From positions 23,552 to 87,551 of the forward strand of contig JAHHSD010000003.1 in NCBI GenBank assembly GCA_020025425.1: 64,000 nucleotides of DNA. The letters run 5' to 3'. Of this stretch, positions 42,893-50,895 are shown in pieces. Numbering within the stretch: position 1 is the stretch's first letter; every line of letters starts with the position of its first letter. The notes below the pieces were generated by a model that had not been told where the DNA came from, ran no database searches, and saw only the letters and a list, made by a program, of their open reading frames with translations. A program made the translations under genes and the position numbers. The stretch is from Oscillospiraceae bacterium. Its GTDB lineage: Bacteria > Bacillota > Clostridia > Oscillospirales > Oscillospiraceae.

Positions 42893-43423
42893 TCAAGGAA
42901 TCATGTTGTAGGCGGCAATGGCAGCGTTGACTGCATTGGTGACGCCGCGGCTGGACAGGGTAGCACCGGTGACCCGATCGATATCGGTGCCCAGCGCCAG
43001 CTCCTGAGCGGGCTTGCCCTGGAACTGGGTCCAGAAGTCGGTCTTAACGGTGACGTTGGTACCGACGCCCTGGGTCTCGCCCTGGTCAGTGACCTTGATC
43101 TGCTTGATGGTGTCGTCGGGATTGAAGGCCACCATGACAGTGATGGTGCTGCTGTAACCCTTGCCGTAGCAGGTGATCACAGTGCCCACGCCGTTGTCGG
43201 CGGTGTAGATGTCTCCGACGTTCTCAGCGTCAACACCCTCCACCTTGGTGAAGCTGTCCGCCTCAGGCAGGAGCTCCTTACGGGTCTTCTCCTGGGCCAG
43301 ACGGGTGGCCTCGGCGATCACGGGAGCTGTCTGGCTGTTGGTAGCGGCCAGAGCACCGGTAACGATGATGCAAATGACCATCAGCACCACAATGGGCTTG
43401 AAGATCTTATTCCAGTTGCTCAT
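42893..43423 (-). CDS. rnfG: Rnf complex subunit RnfG (covalent FMN)
   Basis: A 176-residue protein anchored by one N-terminal helix (about 8-27), with the rest outside the membrane. The flavinylation motif DRVTGAT (149-155) places Thr155 as the covalent FMN site. It accepts electrons on the route from RnfB and RnfD to NAD+. It overlaps rnfD by 4 bases. The flavin transferase (ApbE) needed for the modification is not in this window. Confidence 0.95.
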   Translation of the reverse strand: MSNWNKIFKPIVVLMVICIIVTGALAATNSQTAPVIAEATRLAQEKTRKELLPEADSFTKVEGVDAENVGDIYTADNGVGTVITCYGKGYSSTITVMVAFNPDDTIKQIKVTDQGETQGVGTNVTVKTDFWTQFQGKPAQELALGTDIDRVTGATLSSRGVTNAVNAAIAAYNMIP

Positions 43424-44373
43424 TTCGCAGCCACCTCCTTCTCACTTTTCTTGACCTTGGCGATGCCAAGACGGTCCTGACGGGTCAGGATCTCGATATA
43501 GGGCACCAGCAGGTTCATCAGCAGGATGGCAAAGGACACACCTTCGTTCATGGTGCCCAGGAAGCGGATCATGCAGGTGATGAGGCCCAGGCCCAGACCG
43601 AAAATCAGCTTGCCCTTGTTGGTGGTGGGAGAGGTGACATAGTCGGTCGCCATGAAGAAGGCGCCCAGCATCAGACCGCCGGACAGCAGCTGATAGATGG
43701 GATCATGGCCGAACAGCAGGCTCAGCACGGCCACAGTGCCCAGATAAGTAACAGGGATCACAGGGCTGATGACCTTGGTGACGATCAGGTAGATGCCGCC
43801 CAGCAGAATGGTGATGGCGCAGGTCTCGCCCAGCACACCGCCGTGGTTGCCCAGCAGCAGGGTGACATAGGAGCCGGCGTTCTCAGCACCCACAGCACCC
43901 AGAGGGGTGGCGGCGGACAGAGCGTCGATGCCATTGTCGGGATAGAAATAAGAGGTCATCTGGCCGGTGAAGCCAACGGCCAGAGCGATACGGGCCACGA
44001 TGGCGGGGTTGGCGAAGTTGTAGCCCAGGCCGCCAAAGAGCTGCTTGACCACCACGATGGCAATAAAGGCGCCCACGATGGCCTGCCACACAGGCATACC
44101 GGCGGGCAGGTTGAAGGCCAGCAGCATACCGGTCACCACAGCGGAGAAATCACCGATGGGGACCTCACGGCCCATGAGCTTGCAGTAGCCATACTCGAAA
44201 ATCACGCAGGCGGCCACAGTAGCCACGGTGAGGATCAGAGCGCTGATACCGAAGATGATCACAGAGGCGATCAGTGTGGGCACCAGAGCGATGCAGACAT
44301 GCTGCATGATCTTGCTGGTACTGTCTGCGCTGGTGATATGGGGCGCAGCAGTTACGATCAGTTTGTTGTCCAT
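43420..44373 (-). CDS. rnfD: Rnf complex subunit RnfD (covalent FMN)
   Basis: A 317-residue membrane protein, homologous to NqrB, with about nine helices. The flavinylation motif DALSAAT (150-156) marks Thr156. FNLPAGMPVWQAIVGAFIAIVVVKQLFGGLG and FMATDYVTSPTTNKGK are family signatures. It is thought to couple electron flow to Na+ or H+ movement. Start and stop overlap both neighbours, consistent with balanced synthesis of the complex. Confidence 0.95.
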   Translation of the reverse strand: MDNKLIVTAAPHITSADSTSKIMQHVCIALVPTLIASVIIFGISALILTVATVAACVIFEYGYCKLMGREVPIGDFSAVVTGMLLAFNLPAGMPVWQAIVGAFIAIVVVKQLFGGLGYNFANPAIVARIALAVGFTGQMTSYFYPDNGIDALSAATPLGAVGAENAGSYVTLLLGNHGGVLGETCAITILLGGIYLIVTKVISPVIPVTYLGTVAVLSLLFGHDPIYQLLSGGLMLGAFFMATDYVTSPTTNKGKLIFGLGLGLITCMIRFLGTMNEGVSFAILLMNLLVPYIEILTRQDRLGIAKVKKSEKEVAAK

Positions 44374-45683
44374 TACTTCTTTCCTCCATTCTTCATCATA
44401 ATCTTTGCCAGAGCAATGGAGGGGGCCAGAGGCCGCTTAGCCGGGCAGACAAAGGAACAGGTGCCGCAGCTCATGCACAGATCAGCATTGAGGGTTTTCA
44501 GCAGTTCCACATCGCCCTTTACATAGGCCTGGACGATCTCCTTTGCAGACAGACCCAGAGGACATGCATTGGTGCAGCGGCCGCAGTGGATGCAGTTGGT
44601 CACCTTAGGCGGACGGGCCAGCTTCTCAGAGAAGGCCAGCACGGCGTTGTTGTTCTTCAAAATGGGCTGGTCCAGACTGGCCACACAGGTGCCCATCATC
44701 GGACCGCCGTACAGCACCTTGCCGGGCTGCGCAGTCAGACCGCCGCAGAAGTCCAGCAGCTCCTGAATGGGGGTGCCGATGATGACCTCCACGTTCTGAG
44801 GCTTGGCCACGATATCGCCGTCCACAGTCAGGCGCTTGGTGACCAGGGGCATGCCGGTCTCCAGGTACTTGGAGATGAAGGCGATGGAGGTGACGTTCAT
44901 CACGATGACGCCCACATCAGAGGGCAGACCGGGGAACGGGACCTCACGGCCGGTGCAGTTCTCGATCAGCACCTTCTCAGCGCCCTGGGGGTAGCGGCAG
45001 GGCAGCTCCTTGACCTCAATGCCGGGGGCGTCAATAGCCGCCTTCATCTTGGCAATGGCCTCGGGCTTGTTGCCCTCAATGCCGATGATGCACTTGGGGA
45101 TGTTCAGGTACTTCATGACCTGCTTGATGCCGTTGAGCACATGATGGGTGTCCTCAATGAAGCAGCGGTTGTCAGAGGTGATATACGGCTCACACTCGGC
45201 ACCGTTGATCAGCAGAGTGTCGATCTCGTCCAGGTTCTTGGGGGCCAGCTTTACCGCGGTGGGGAAACCGGCACCGCCCAGACCAACCAGGCCGCTGGCA
45301 CGCACAGCATCCTGGAAGGACTTCAGATCGGTGACCTGAGGAGGAGCGACGGAGGGATCCACCTTCTGCTCGCCGTCAGGCGTGATGACTACCGCAGTCT
45401 GCTTTGCTCCGTTGGGGGCAGTGATGGTGGTGATCTCACTTACCGTTCCGGACACACCAGAGTGTATGTCTGCGGAGACAAAGCCGCCTGCTTTGCCGAC
45501 CACAGTTCCCACATAAACCTGGTCACCTTTTGCGACCGCAGGAGCGCAGGGTGCGCCGATGTGCTCCCCCATAGACAAAATGATCTTGGAGGGGACGCTC
45601 ATCTTTACGGTCTCAAGATTCGATGTGCCCTTTTCATGGGGCACGCCCGCGCCATGCGCGGCTCGTTTGAGAAATTTACTCAT
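44373..45683 (-). CDS. rnfC: Rnf complex subunit RnfC (NADH-binding)
   Basis: A 436-residue peripheral subunit that reduces NAD+. The N-terminal barrel includes SMGEHIGAPCAPAVAKGDQVYVG. The flavin- and NAD-binding part has GLGGAGFPTAVKL and LINGAECEPYI, and two 4Fe-4S motifs (CIHCGRCTNACP, CMSCGTCSFVCP) follow near residues 360 and 400. It is the first gene of the operon. The start has a weak but adequate ggaggtt region. The leader upstream is about 255 bases long. Confidence 0.95.
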   Translation of the reverse strand: MSKFLKRAAHGAGVPHEKGTSNLETVKMSVPSKIILSMGEHIGAPCAPAVAKGDQVYVGTVVGKAGGFVSADIHSGVSGTVSEITTITAPNGAKQTAVVITPDGEQKVDPSVAPPQVTDLKSFQDAVRASGLVGLGGAGFPTAVKLAPKNLDEIDTLLINGAECEPYITSDNRCFIEDTHHVLNGIKQVMKYLNIPKCIIGIEGNKPEAIAKMKAAIDAPGIEVKELPCRYPQGAEKVLIENCTGREVPFPGLPSDVGVIVMNVTSIAFISKYLETGMPLVTKRLTVDGDIVAKPQNVEVIIGTPIQELLDFCGGLTAQPGKVLYGGPMMGTCVASLDQPILKNNNAVLAFSEKLARPPKVTNCIHCGRCTNACPLGLSAKEIVQAYVKGDVELLKTLNADLCMSCGTCSFVCPAKRPLAPSIALAKIMMKNGGKK

Positions 45684-45827
45684 TCCAGATTACAACCTCC
45701 CTATACTGCAATTGCTGGGGATCTCTGTGTTTTCACCAGTGCCCTGCCCTTCCGCAGAGCCTGGATCCATTATCTATCAACCCTCCCCGATTGATGATGT
45801 TCAGCGGACACAAGATCCGCAGCCTTC

Positions 45828-45922
45828 GGTATGCGCAACAAAATCCGACGGGACAGTTTTCTTGTTCACACGCCCGTCGGTTCCTCTCGCATCCCCGCCT
45901 GGTGGTTGATTTTCGAATACCA
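45828..45922 (-). promoter_or_regulatory. Structured leader RNA of the rnf operon
   Basis: On the minus strand GGTAT (45922-45918) can pair with ATACC (45832-45828). This encloses an 8-bp stem CCGACGGG (45880-45873) with CCCGTCGG (45852-45845), followed by ATTTTGTTG, an attenuator-like end. An 8-codon frame (ATGCGAGAGG to TGA) overlaps the stem and could be a leader peptide. It matches no riboswitch class I can name. The whole leader from the promoter to rnfC is about 255 bases. Confidence 0.4.
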
Positions 45923-45945
45923 ACACAGACGATTTCCTTTAAGTA

Positions 45946-45973
45946 CTATACACCTTTTTTGTCCTAAATGCAA
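45946..45973 (-). promoter_or_regulatory. rnf operon promoter
   Basis: On the minus strand TTGCAT (45973-45968), a 16-base spacer and TATAGT (45951-45946). A TTGACATG site lies 14 bases upstream of the -35. Confidence 0.65.
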
Positions 45974-45986
45974 GAAAATATTTGTT

Positions 45987-46105
45987 TTGACATGCCTGCC
46001 TTCCCGTTGACACATTGGGGCACATGTCAATTCTCCTTCCCAGTTTCTTGAAAATAATTCCCATGATATTATTTTATTGACATGTCAACAAAATGATGTT
46101 ATAGT
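45987..46105 (+). promoter_or_regulatory. Operator array and promoter of the marR-degV unit
   Basis: TTGACATG half-sites occur at 45987-45994, as the pair TTGACACA/CATGTCAA at 46007-46030, and as the perfect palindrome TTGACATGTCAA at 46077-46088. The last forms the -35 of a consensus promoter with TATAGT at 46100-46105 (17-base spacer). The MarR protein encoded downstream is the natural candidate ligand. The first site is close to the rnf promoter. Confidence 0.65.
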
Positions 46106-46138
46106 GTGCCAAGTCTCTTTGATGAAAGGAGTTTTTTC

Positions 46139-46624
46139 ATGACAGAGCGCTTTACCTGGTTCACCATGACACTCTCCCGTCTGAACAAGCAGATCCAAAA
46201 ATTAAAGACGGACGGCATGGGCAGCTTCGGTCTGAAAGCGGTAGATACCCTGTGCCTCTATCAGCTGGACCGGGAAGAGAGCATGAGCTTCTCCCAGCTG
46301 GTCCAGAGCTGCCAGCTGGACCCGGCGCTGGTCTCACGCACCCTGCGGGACCTGAGCAAAATCGGGATGGTGGAAAAGGACGGCCAGCCCGGCCGCTATA
46401 ACGCCCGCTACTCCCTCACCCCCGCAGGCGCCCAGCGCACACGGGAAATCAGACAGATCATTCAGTGCCTCCAGGTGCAGGCCGACCAGGGTATCAGCGA
46501 GGACGACCTGGCCGTCTTTTACCGCGTCCTGGAGCAGCTGTCCGAGAATTTTGAAAAAATGGTCCTCTCCTCCCCCCAGCTTTTTTCTCAAATCAACCTC
46601 AATCATAAGGAGAATGAACAATGA
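46139..46624 (+). CDS. MarR-family transcriptional regulator
   Basis: A 161-residue winged-helix regulator. The HTH (about 45-80: MSFSQLVQSCQLDPALVSRTLRDLSKIGMVEKDG) and wing (YNARYSLTPAGAQRTREI) fit MarR. The ATG at 46139 follows gaaaggag; the frame's earlier ATG lies in the leader. It overlaps a degV-type gene by 4 bases and faces the rnf operon, with palindromes in the gap. Autoregulation is likely; control of rnf is inference. The ligand could be a fatty acid, given the DegV partner. Confidence 0.85.
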   Translation: MTERFTWFTMTLSRLNKQIQKLKTDGMGSFGLKAVDTLCLYQLDREESMSFSQLVQSCQLDPALVSRTLRDLSKIGMVEKDGQPGRYNARYSLTPAGAQRTREIRQIIQCLQVQADQGISEDDLAVFYRVLEQLSENFEKMVLSSPQLFSQINLNHKENEQ

Positions 46625-47469
46625 GCATACGATTTATTACCGATTCCGCCTCTGACATGATCTACGGAACCAATGAGGACGTAACCTTCGTCCCTCTCAC
46701 CGTCACCTTTGGTGACCACTCCTATCAGGACGGCGTGGATCTGTCCCACAGGGAGTTTTACGAAAAGCTGATTGAAAGCGATGTACTGCCCACCACCAGC
46801 CAAATTGCCCCTGCCGCCTTTGAGGAGGCCTTTCAGAAGGTAAAGGACGCCGGAGATGTGGCCATTGTTGTCACCATATCCTCCAAGCTGTCCGGTACAT
46901 ATCAAAGCGCCTGCATTGCGGCTGAGGACTTCCCCGGAATCGTCCATGTGGTGGACAGTGCCAATGTCACCTTGGGTGAGCGGGCCCTGATCGAATACGG
47001 ACTTCGGCTCAAAGCCCAAGGCATGGGGGTCCAGGAGATCGTGGACGCCCTGGAGCGTGAAAAGGGCCATATCCGGCTGGTAGCCCTCCTGGATACCCTG
47101 GAATACCTGAAAAAAGGCGGACGCATTTCCAAAACCGTGGCCTTTGCAGGGGGGCTCATGGCCATCAAGCCCGTCCTGGAGATCCGTGACGGAGAGATCC
47201 AGATATTGGGGAAAGCCCGGGGTTCTAAACAGGGGCACAATCTGCTGGTCCAGGAGATCAAAAAGGCCGGCGGAATTGATTTTGACCTCCCCTACTTCCT
47301 GGGCTACACCGGTTTAAGTGACACCCTGCTCCAAAAGTATATTGAGGACGGCCGCACATTATGGCAGGCATGTACCAGCCATCTGGAGGTAAATACGATC
47401 GGCGGAGCCATCGGCACACATGCCGGTCCCGGCGCCATTGCAGTTGCGTTCTTCGAAAAAAATCGATAA
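46621..47469 (+). CDS. DegV family fatty-acid-binding protein
   Basis: A 282-residue DegV (FakB-type) protein that binds a single fatty acid. In Firmicutes it presents the fatty acid to the FakA kinase for phosphorylation. Signatures are FITDSASDM (3-11), TSQIAPAAFEEAF, TISSKLSGTYQSA and GALIEYG-like stretches, with GGRISKTVAF and GAIGTHAGPGAIAVAF at the C-terminus. The start overlaps marR (ATGA). FakA is not in the window. Confidence 0.9.
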   Translation: MSIRFITDSASDMIYGTNEDVTFVPLTVTFGDHSYQDGVDLSHREFYEKLIESDVLPTTSQIAPAAFEEAFQKVKDAGDVAIVVTISSKLSGTYQSACIAAEDFPGIVHVVDSANVTLGERALIEYGLRLKAQGMGVQEIVDALEREKGHIRLVALLDTLEYLKKGGRISKTVAFAGGLMAIKPVLEIRDGEIQILGKARGSKQGHNLLVQEIKKAGGIDFDLPYFLGYTGLSDTLLQKYIEDGRTLWQACTSHLEVNTIGGAIGTHAGPGAIAVAFFEKNR

Positions 47470-47472
47470 AAT

Positions 47473-47511
47473 AAAAAGAGCTGCGGCCCATCTGGGGCCG
47501 CAGCTCTTTTT
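47473..47511. terminator. Terminator after degV and the FeoB-associated gene
   Basis: AAAAAGAGCTGCGGCCC pairs with GGGCCGCAGCTCTTTTT, a 17-bp stem with T-runs on both strands, between converging units. Confidence 0.93.
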
Positions 47512-47529
47512 GTGATTCAAGAAAATTTC

Positions 47530-47670
47530 TCAGTGGCATCCGCCGCAGTGGCCGCAGTCGCCGTTGCATCCGCCGCCCTTTTTATGGGAGCGGTACACAG
47601 ACCGAGCTGCGAAAAAGACCACAACAGCCAAAATAGCCAGAGCGATCACTTTTCCAAGCATTGAAGGCAT
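47530..47670 (-). CDS. FeoB-associated Cys-rich membrane protein
   Basis: A 46-residue protein: MPSMLGKV, one membrane helix (about 6-23), a basic stretch (RSVYRSHKKGGG) and a C-terminal metal-binding tail with four Cys (CNGDCGHCGGC) and a final His. This matches the FeoB_associated family found after feoB in Firmicutes. It may help iron delivery on the inner side of the membrane. aaaggag precedes the ATG. It follows feoB after 17 bases. Confidence 0.85.
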   Translation of the reverse strand: MPSMLGKVIALAILAVVVFFAARSVYRSHKKGGGCNGDCGHCGGCH

Positions 47671-47687
47671 AGAGGAAACTCCTTTCT

Positions 47688-50171
47688 TTACTTCGCTGCG
47701 TTGGCAGCCACAGAGGACAGGTGCTTGCTGTTCTCCTCGCCCTGATAGCCCTTGCGGAACAGCAGGTACAGGATACCAGCCAGCAGAGCGAAGGCAACCA
47801 CGGTCCACACACCGAAGGCGGCCTCGCCAGTGATCAGACCACCGATCTGGTAGACGATCATGGAAATCACATAGGCAAAGCCGGTCATGTAGCCGATGGC
47901 GGCCAGGGTCCACTTGCCATTGTTCATCTCACGCTTGATGGCGCCCATAGCGGCAAAGCAGGGAGCGCACAGCAGCTGGAAGATCATGAAGGAATAAGCG
48001 GTCAGAGCGGTGAAGTCCTTGGCAACCATAGCCCACAGCTCCACGTTGCCGGACTCGCCCAGCTCACTGGTCACGTTGTACAGAGTACCGAAGGTGGAGA
48101 CAACCTCCTCCTTGGCAATGAGGCCGGTGAAGGTAGCGACGGTAGCCACCCAGGCCTTCTCGCCGACCCAGCCCAGAGGATAGAAGATCCAGGCAATGGC
48201 GTTGCCGATGGCAGCCAGCAGGGAGTGGTTGTTGTCCTCAACAGCCTGGAACGCGCCATCCACGAAGCCGTAGCCCTGGAGGAACCACAGGATGATGGTG
48301 GACAGCAGGATCACGGTGCCGGCGCGCTTGATGAAGGACCAGCCGCGCTCCCAGGTGGCACGCAGAACGTTGCCGGCGGAGGGGGCGTGGTAAGAGGGCA
48401 GCTCCATAACGAAGGGAGCGGGCTCACCGGCAAAGGCCTTGAACTTCTTCAGCATGATACCGGTGACAACCACAGCGGCGATGCCGATGAAGAAAGCGGA
48501 GGTGGCAACCAGGGGGGACTTGCCGAACAGAGCGCCGGCAAACAGGCCGATAATGGGCATCTTAGCGCCGCAGGGGATGAAGCCGGTGGTCATAATGGTC
48601 ATCTTGCGGTCACGGTCCTGCTCGATGGTACGAGAGGCCATGATGCCGGGGACGCCGCAGCCGGTAGCAACCAGCATGGGGATGAAGGACTTGCCGGACA
48701 GGCCGAAGCGGCGGAAGATACGGTCCATGATGAAGGCGATACGGGCCATGTAGCCCACATCCTCCAGGATGGCCAGCAGGACGAACAGCACCAGCATCTG
48801 AGGCACAAAGCCCAGCACGGCGCCGACACCGGCAACGATACCATCCATGATCAGGCCGTGGATCCAGCTGTCCTCATCGACGCCCAGAGCGCTCAGGCCC
48901 TGATCAAACAGCACGGGGATGCCGGGGACCCAGACGCCATACTCGGCGGGATCGGGCTCTTCCTTGCCCTCCAGAGCGGCAACAGATGCCTGATAGGTCT
49001 TGAAATCAACGGGCACGGTCTCCTCGACCTCACCCTCTTCGTTGGTGACCTCCATCTGAGCCACCAGATCGGCAGCCTGATCGGGCTCCAGACCGCTCTC
49101 AGCAGCGGCGGCCTCGAAGGCCTCGACCTGAGCGCTGTTGAGGCCGAACTCCTCGGCAGCCTCTTCATACTCAGCAGTGCCCATACCGAACAGATGATAG
49201 CCGTCACCGAACAGGCCGTCGTTGGCCCAGTCGGTGCCCTTGGTGCCGATGGAGATGCCCCAGGGGCCCATGGCGATGGCATAGATACAGAACATGATTG
49301 CCACAAAGATGGGCAGAGCCAGGATACGGTTGGTAACGACGCGGTCGATCTTATCAGACACAGACATGCTGTGCTTCTCAGCCTTCTTCTTGACCGCCTT
49401 GTCCACCACGCCGCTGATGTAAGAGTAGCGCTGGTTAGTGATGATGCTCTCAGAGTCATCGTCCAGCTCAGCTTCGCAGTCGGCGATATGCTGATCCAGG
49501 TGCTCCTTCAGGGCGGCATCCAGCTTCAGATCCTCCAGCACCTTCTCGTCACGCTCGAAGATCTTGATGGCATACCAGCGCAGGTAGCGCTCGGGCACCT
49601 GCTGGGTAATGGATTCCTCGATGTGAGCGATGGCGTGCTCCACGCTGCCGGTAAACACGTGGGGCAGCTCCCCTGCCCGCTTGTTCTGGGCAGCAGCCAC
49701 GGCCCGCTGGGCCGCTTCCTTGCCGCCCTCGCCCTTCAGAGCGCTCATCTCAACGACTTCGCATCCCAGGGCCTCGCCCAGCTTCTTCAGATCGATGTGG
49801 TCGCCGTTCTTGCGGACCAGGTCGATCATGTTGACTGCAACGACAACAGGAATCCCCAGCTCAATCAGCTGAGTGGTCAGATACAGGTTACGCTCAATGT
49901 TGGTGCCGTCCACGATGTTCAGGATGGCGTCGGGCTGCTCCTTGACCAGATAATTTCGGGCCACAACCTCTTCCAGGGTGTAGGGAGACAGCGAATAGAT
50001 TCCGGGCAGGTCCTGGATGACAACATCCTTTGCGCCCTTCAGCTTACCTTCCTTCTTTTCCACCGTAACGCCAGGCCAGTTGCCTACGTACTGGGTGGAG
50101 CCGGTCAGAGCATTGAACAGGGTTGTCTTACCGCAGTTCGGATTGCCCGCCAGTGCGATTTTTAGTTCCAT
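47688..50171 (-). CDS. feoB: Ferrous iron transporter FeoB
   Basis: An 827-residue Fe2+ transporter. The N-terminal G domain has G1 GNPNCGKT (9-16), G3 DLPG (54-57) and G4 NMID (114-117). A helical GDI-like part follows (about 170-270), then the membrane domain, in which PCGAKMPI and the GCGVPGI(M) segment carry conserved Cys. Between the first helix (about 283-303) and VPGIPVLFDQGLSALG lies an acidic insert of about 80 residues (331-412, rich in Glu and Ala) that is not usual. A DtxR-type box lies 20 bases upstream. Confidence 0.95.
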   Translation of the reverse strand: MELKIALAGNPNCGKTTLFNALTGSTQYVGNWPGVTVEKKEGKLKGAKDVVIQDLPGIYSLSPYTLEEVVARNYLVKEQPDAILNIVDGTNIERNLYLTTQLIELGIPVVVAVNMIDLVRKNGDHIDLKKLGEALGCEVVEMSALKGEGGKEAAQRAVAAAQNKRAGELPHVFTGSVEHAIAHIEESITQQVPERYLRWYAIKIFERDEKVLEDLKLDAALKEHLDQHIADCEAELDDDSESIITNQRYSYISGVVDKAVKKKAEKHSMSVSDKIDRVVTNRILALPIFVAIMFCIYAIAMGPWGISIGTKGTDWANDGLFGDGYHLFGMGTAEYEEAAEEFGLNSAQVEAFEAAAAESGLEPDQAADLVAQMEVTNEEGEVEETVPVDFKTYQASVAALEGKEEPDPAEYGVWVPGIPVLFDQGLSALGVDEDSWIHGLIMDGIVAGVGAVLGFVPQMLVLFVLLAILEDVGYMARIAFIMDRIFRRFGLSGKSFIPMLVATGCGVPGIMASRTIEQDRDRKMTIMTTGFIPCGAKMPIIGLFAGALFGKSPLVATSAFFIGIAAVVVTGIMLKKFKAFAGEPAPFVMELPSYHAPSAGNVLRATWERGWSFIKRAGTVILLSTIILWFLQGYGFVDGAFQAVEDNNHSLLAAIGNAIAWIFYPLGWVGEKAWVATVATFTGLIAKEEVVSTFGTLYNVTSELGESGNVELWAMVAKDFTALTAYSFMIFQLLCAPCFAAMGAIKREMNNGKWTLAAIGYMTGFAYVISMIVYQIGGLITGEAAFGVWTVVAFALLAGILYLLFRKGYQGEENSKHLSSVAANAAK

Positions 50172-50188
50172 TTCTTTCTCCTATCTGA

Positions 50189-50204
50189 GTTAGGTCCTGC
50201 TAAC
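50189..50204 (-). promoter_or_regulatory. DtxR-type operator upstream of feoB
   Basis: GTTAGGTCCTGCTAAC, a near-palindrome of the same design as the one before feoA (GTTAGCACAAGCTAAC). It lies after a hairpin GCGGCGT/ACGCCGC with ATTTTTC (minus strand, 50211-50235), so feoB may be started or attenuated separately. Confidence 0.6.
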
Positions 50205-50250
50205 CCATGTACTGAAAAATGCGGCGTACACGCCGCTCTTTCCCTGATTT

Positions 50251-50472
50251 TTACTGAACCTCGATCATCTCGGCATCGGCCTTGCGGATACTGAGCTCGT
50301 ACCCTCTCAGATTCAGCTCCATCGGATCGCCCAGAGGGGCCACCTTGCGCACATGAATCTCAACGCCCTTGGTGATCCCCATATCCATAATGCGGCGCTT
50401 GACAGCGCCCTCGCCGTGGAGTTTCACGACAGTGGCGGTCTCTCCCACTTTTACATCCTTCAAAGTCTTCAT
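50251..50472 (-). CDS. feoA: Ferrous iron transport protein A (second copy)
   Basis: A 73-residue SH3-like protein: VGETATVVKLHGEGAVKRRIMDMGITKGVEIHVRKVAPLGDPMELNLRGYELSIRKADAEMI as landmarks across residues 9-70. It contains the FeoA signature of a Gly-rich turn and GDPMELNLRGYELSIRK. FeoA binds the cytoplasmic face of FeoB. The ATG at 50472 is chosen because gggagag precedes it. It follows another FeoA gene; paired feoA genes before feoB are common in Clostridia. Confidence 0.92.
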   Translation of the reverse strand: MKTLKDVKVGETATVVKLHGEGAVKRRIMDMGITKGVEIHVRKVAPLGDPMELNLRGYELSIRKADAEMIEVQ

Positions 50473-50486
50473 TCTGCTCTCTCCCT

Positions 50487-50696
50487 TCAAATCAGGATGC
50501 GGGCAGCCATGCTCCGATCCAGCGCAATACGGCTGTCTTTGACCTGTACGATCAAATTCCCGCCGATCACATTGATGACCCGCACATCGCTGTTCACTAC
50601 AAAGCCAAGTTCAGCCAGGTGCTGACGTACCTCATCCCGGCCCGTGATCTTCTGGATAGTGCCAGATTCTCCCGGTTTAGCCATCGCCAGTGGCAT
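50487..50696 (-). CDS. feoA: Ferrous iron transport protein A (first copy)
   Basis: A 69-residue SH3-like FeoA: GESGTIQKITGRDEVRQHLAELGFVVNSDVRVINVIGGNLIVQVKDSRIALDRSMAARILI in outline over residues 9-69. Only about a quarter of its residues match the second copy. The start could be the ATG at 50696 or one four codons later; ggggga suits 50696. It is the first gene after the iron-controlled promoter. Confidence 0.9.
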   Translation of the reverse strand: MPLAMAKPGESGTIQKITGRDEVRQHLAELGFVVNSDVRVINVIGGNLIVQVKDSRIALDRSMAARILI

Positions 50697-50728
50697 CACA
50701 GCAAATCCCCCTTCCCAAAATCTATCCG

Positions 50729-50812
50729 GCTAACTCTCCACACAAAAGCAGAGTTAGCACAAGCTAACCTTTGATACGGGTGTAGTATATCCCAGCTTTT
50801 CTTCACTGTCAA
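50729..50812 (-). promoter_or_regulatory. feo promoter with DtxR-type operators
   Basis: On the minus strand TTGACA (50812-50807), a 17-base spacer and TATACT (50789-50784). Just downstream is GTTAGC-acaa-GCTAAC (50753-50768), and GCTAACTC (50729-50736) pairs with GAGTTAGC (50751-50758). Overlapping palindromes right after the start site fit repression by a DtxR/IdeR-type iron sensor. Confidence 0.75.
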
Positions 50813-50831
50813 GGGAACATACTCAATTTTC

Positions 50832-50860
50832 TTGCATTTTTTAGGACGTTGTGATAATCT
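50832..50860 (+). promoter_or_regulatory. Promoter of the DtxR-family regulator
   Basis: TTGCAT (50832-50837), a 17-base spacer and TAATCT (50855-50860). Confidence 0.55.
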
Positions 50861-50895
50861 ACATGTATCACTCATGGTTTGAAAGGAGGATTTTG

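Noticed and set aside
47721..50165. An 814-codon open frame on the plus strand opposite feoB
   Set aside because: It mirrors feoB, has no recognisable domain and a composition (Leu, Gln, Gly, His, Asp) typical of antisense frames in GC-rich genes.
27051..50219. A shared CATGTACTGAAAAA next to the hairpins near 27,060 and 50,210
   Set aside because: A 14-base match, part of it a T-run, is expected by chance in a window of this size; the similar position beside hairpins is only suggestive.
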